From NCBI GenBank assembly GCA_030428785.1, contig JAUIEF010000035.1:1-35648 (forward strand): DNA of 35,648 bases, in the 5' to 3' direction. Source of the DNA: a bacterium (lineage in GTDB: Bacteria > Planctomycetota > B15-G4). This document shows, piece by piece, positions 34,668 to 35,648 of this stretch; the first letter of the stretch is position 1, and each line of letters starts with the position of its first letter. The position numbers and the translations under genes were made by a program. The notes under the pieces were generated by a model. That model was not told the origin of the DNA and did no database searches. It saw only the letters and a program-made list of their open reading frames with translations.

Positions 34668-35066
34668 TCAGGCCGCCGGCTTGCGCACCCGGTAGACGTA
34701 GGCGTTCTCGAAGATCCGGTCCTCGATCCAGTCGCCCATGAGCCGCGCGCCGGCGAGGCTCGGGCCGCGCGTCTCGGCGCGGACGAGGCTGCGGATGAGG
34801 GAGGTCTCGGGCCGCACGAGGGTGATGTCGTGGAGCTCGAGGTCCACGCCGTCCCCGAGCGAGGCGAGCACCCGTTGGACGTCGCCGAGGACCGTCATGA
34901 CGCCTCGGCTCTCGAGGTCGTCCTCGGCGAGGACGAGGGTCCACCGGAGCCGCCCCTCCTCGTGCATCCAGAGAGCCGCTCGCGGCGACAGACCCTCGGC
35001 GTCGAGCGCCTCGATGAGGCGGGCACCGTTCTCGATCTGATCCTTCGTGAGTTCCACGCTCACCAT
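34668..35066 (-). CDS. Uncharacterised partner protein of the HEPN gene
   Basis: The 132-residue soluble protein opens ELTKDQIENGARLIEALDAE, then GLSPRAALWMHEEGRLRWTL and LVLAEDDLESRG. The middle is VMTVLGDVQRVLASL and the end GARLMGDWIEDRIFENAYVYRV. I do not recognise the family. It is mixed alpha/beta with a small-molecule- or protein-binding look. GGAG 4 nt before the ATG lies inside the HEPN gene, which overlaps it by 7 nt, so the two are made together. By position it is a candidate antitoxin or partner of the HEPN protein; that is inference. Confidence 0.65.
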   Translation of the reverse strand: MVSVELTKDQIENGARLIEALDAEGLSPRAALWMHEEGRLRWTLVLAEDDLESRGVMTVLGDVQRVLASLGDGVDLELHDITLVRPETSLIRSLVRAETRGPSLAGARLMGDWIEDRIFENAYVYRVRKPAA

Positions 35067-35446
35067 CGTCTCCGAATCCAGGTGAGCACGCCACCACGCT
35101 GCTCGGTGCACGCCTCGTGGAACACCTCCGCCTCGGTCACGCTCGTCTCGATGCCGTATCGGGCCGCGGCTGTCCAGGTCTTCACCACGGCCCATCGCTT
35201 CGCGAACACCTGGTCCTGTCTCATCGCCGCGGACAGGTCGCCCCACAGCCCCGCCGTCCTCGCGAGCAATTCGAGATCGTGCGTCCACGAGTCCCGCGCC
35301 AGGACCCGGTCCGGGAAGTCGTGCTCCCTCGTCCGCCGCGCGATGCAGGCCTTGAGCGCGCACTCCACCGCGTATCCCATGGGCGGTCGCGTCTCGGCGT
35401 GCGCGGCGACACGTCGTACGATCGTCCGCGCTCGACAGGAGCTCAT
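35060..35446 (-). CDS. HEPN-domain protein
   Basis: The product is about 128 residues. The segment MGYAVECALKACIARRTRE is the usual HEPN helix, followed by WTHDLELLARTAGL, the THDL block of these proteins. Arg51-DSWT-His56 fits the Rx4-6H motif of HEPN ribonucleases, though this family often lacks RNase activity. The usual first helix is short or missing: the start could be ATG 35446, GTG 35455 or even ATG 35380, and none has a good ribosome binding site. HEPN proteins occur in toxin-antitoxin, phage-defence and nucleotidyltransferase-linked pairs. It is co-encoded with the overlapping partner gene downstream and diverges from the gene at 35468. Confidence 0.7.
   Translation of the reverse strand: MSSCRARTIVRRVAAHAETRPPMGYAVECALKACIARRTREHDFPDRVLARDSWTHDLELLARTAGLWGDLSAAMRQDQVFAKRWAVVKTWTAAARYGIETSVTEAEVFHEACTEQRGGVLTWIRRRW
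35417..35422 (+). promoter_or_regulatory. Putative -10 box (TACGAT) of the right-edge gene
   Basis: TACGAT lies 45 nt before the ATG at 35468, which has AGAGGA as ribosome binding site. The hexamer falls inside the 5' end of the HEPN frame on the other strand if that starts at 35446. Confidence 0.35.
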
Positions 35447-35467
35447 CGCCCGCACCGGGAAGAGGAC

Positions 35468-35648
35468 ATGGCACGACTCGCCGCCGCCGCCTTCGCGCTC
35501 GCCGCCGTCGTGCTCGCGGCGTGGTGGCTCGTCGCGGGGGGCGGCGCGGTCGACACGGCGCGCGGGCCGGTCGTCGACGCACCCGCGAGCGCGCCCCGCG
35601 CGTCGACGCCGCGCCTGCCCGTCGCGCCCGTCGCCGACGACGCGCCCG
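35468..35648 (+). CDS. Exported or anchored protein, N-terminal part (cut by window edge)
   Basis: Sixty residues are visible: a hydrophobic segment (MARLAAAAFALAAVVLAAWW), then a Pro/Ala/Asp-rich linker (VVDAPASAPRASTPRLPVAP). The same layout begins the CarboxypepD_reg-like protein at 5421, so this could be a second member, but the diagnostic part is outside the window. AGAGGA precedes the ATG. Confidence 0.65.
   Translation, partial: MARLAAAAFALAAVVLAAWWLVAGGGAVDTARGPVVDAPASAPRASTPRLPVAPVADDAP

Overview
The window is very GC-rich DNA packed with 26 protein genes or gene ends. Several features point to a planctomycete (phylum Planctomycetota). An ECF sigma factor lies directly beside a membrane-anchored Ser/Thr kinase. 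Three secreted proteins share a C-terminal module of a kind I associate with planctomycete secretomes. A Tat-exported ankyrin protein and carboxypeptidase-regulatory-like proteins fit the same picture. This assignment is from memory of family distributions. I saw no tRNA, rRNA, CRISPR array, insertion sequence or phage genes.

Layout. 1-946 (minus): the start of an AraC-type regulator cut by the left edge, and a secreted DUF6265 protein. 1123-7055 (plus): a DUF1624 membrane protein, then a tight run of rhomboid protease, SDR/DUF2867 protein and a membrane-anchored CarboxypepD_reg-like protein. 7069-20159 (all minus, listed right to left in transcription order): ankyrin protein, ECF sigma factor, Ser/Thr kinase, two tandem HExxH metallopeptidase paralogues, Na/Pi cotransporter, GT39-like glycosyltransferase and class II photolyase. 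20160-20708 is a divergent intergenic region holding a degenerate GC-rich repeat array that turns around on itself. 20709-27837 (plus): four secreted proteins, namely an M14 carboxypeptidase, a HAF-repeat protein, an FG-GAP-like protein and a serine hydrolase. The first three end in the same ~120-residue module. 27921-30878 (minus): egtD, egtB and an SRPBCC protein. 31402-34379 (plus): an AlgX/AlgJ-like plus AlgI-like polysaccharide O-acetylation pair, followed by a compact palindromic element. 34668-35446 (minus): a HEPN-domain protein and an overlapping partner gene. 35468 to the edge (plus): the start of an anchored or exported protein.

The most unusual signals are these. (1) The sigma factor frame has no ATG, GTG or TTG start and is in the same reading frame as the upstream ankyrin gene, separated from it by one TGA. 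(2) A 163-bp element has 44-bp inverted ends and an internal UUCG hairpin. (3) The repeat array at about 20.28-20.67 kb is inverted. (4) Good matches to the sigma-54 -24/-12 promoter precede two of the three genes with the shared tail. (5) In five genes a -10-like hexamer sits 6-8 nt before the start codon, suggesting leaderless transcripts. (6) There is a pair of uncharacterised tandem metallopeptidases and a HEPN gene pair.

All calls are from reading the sequence. No homology search or structure prediction was run.
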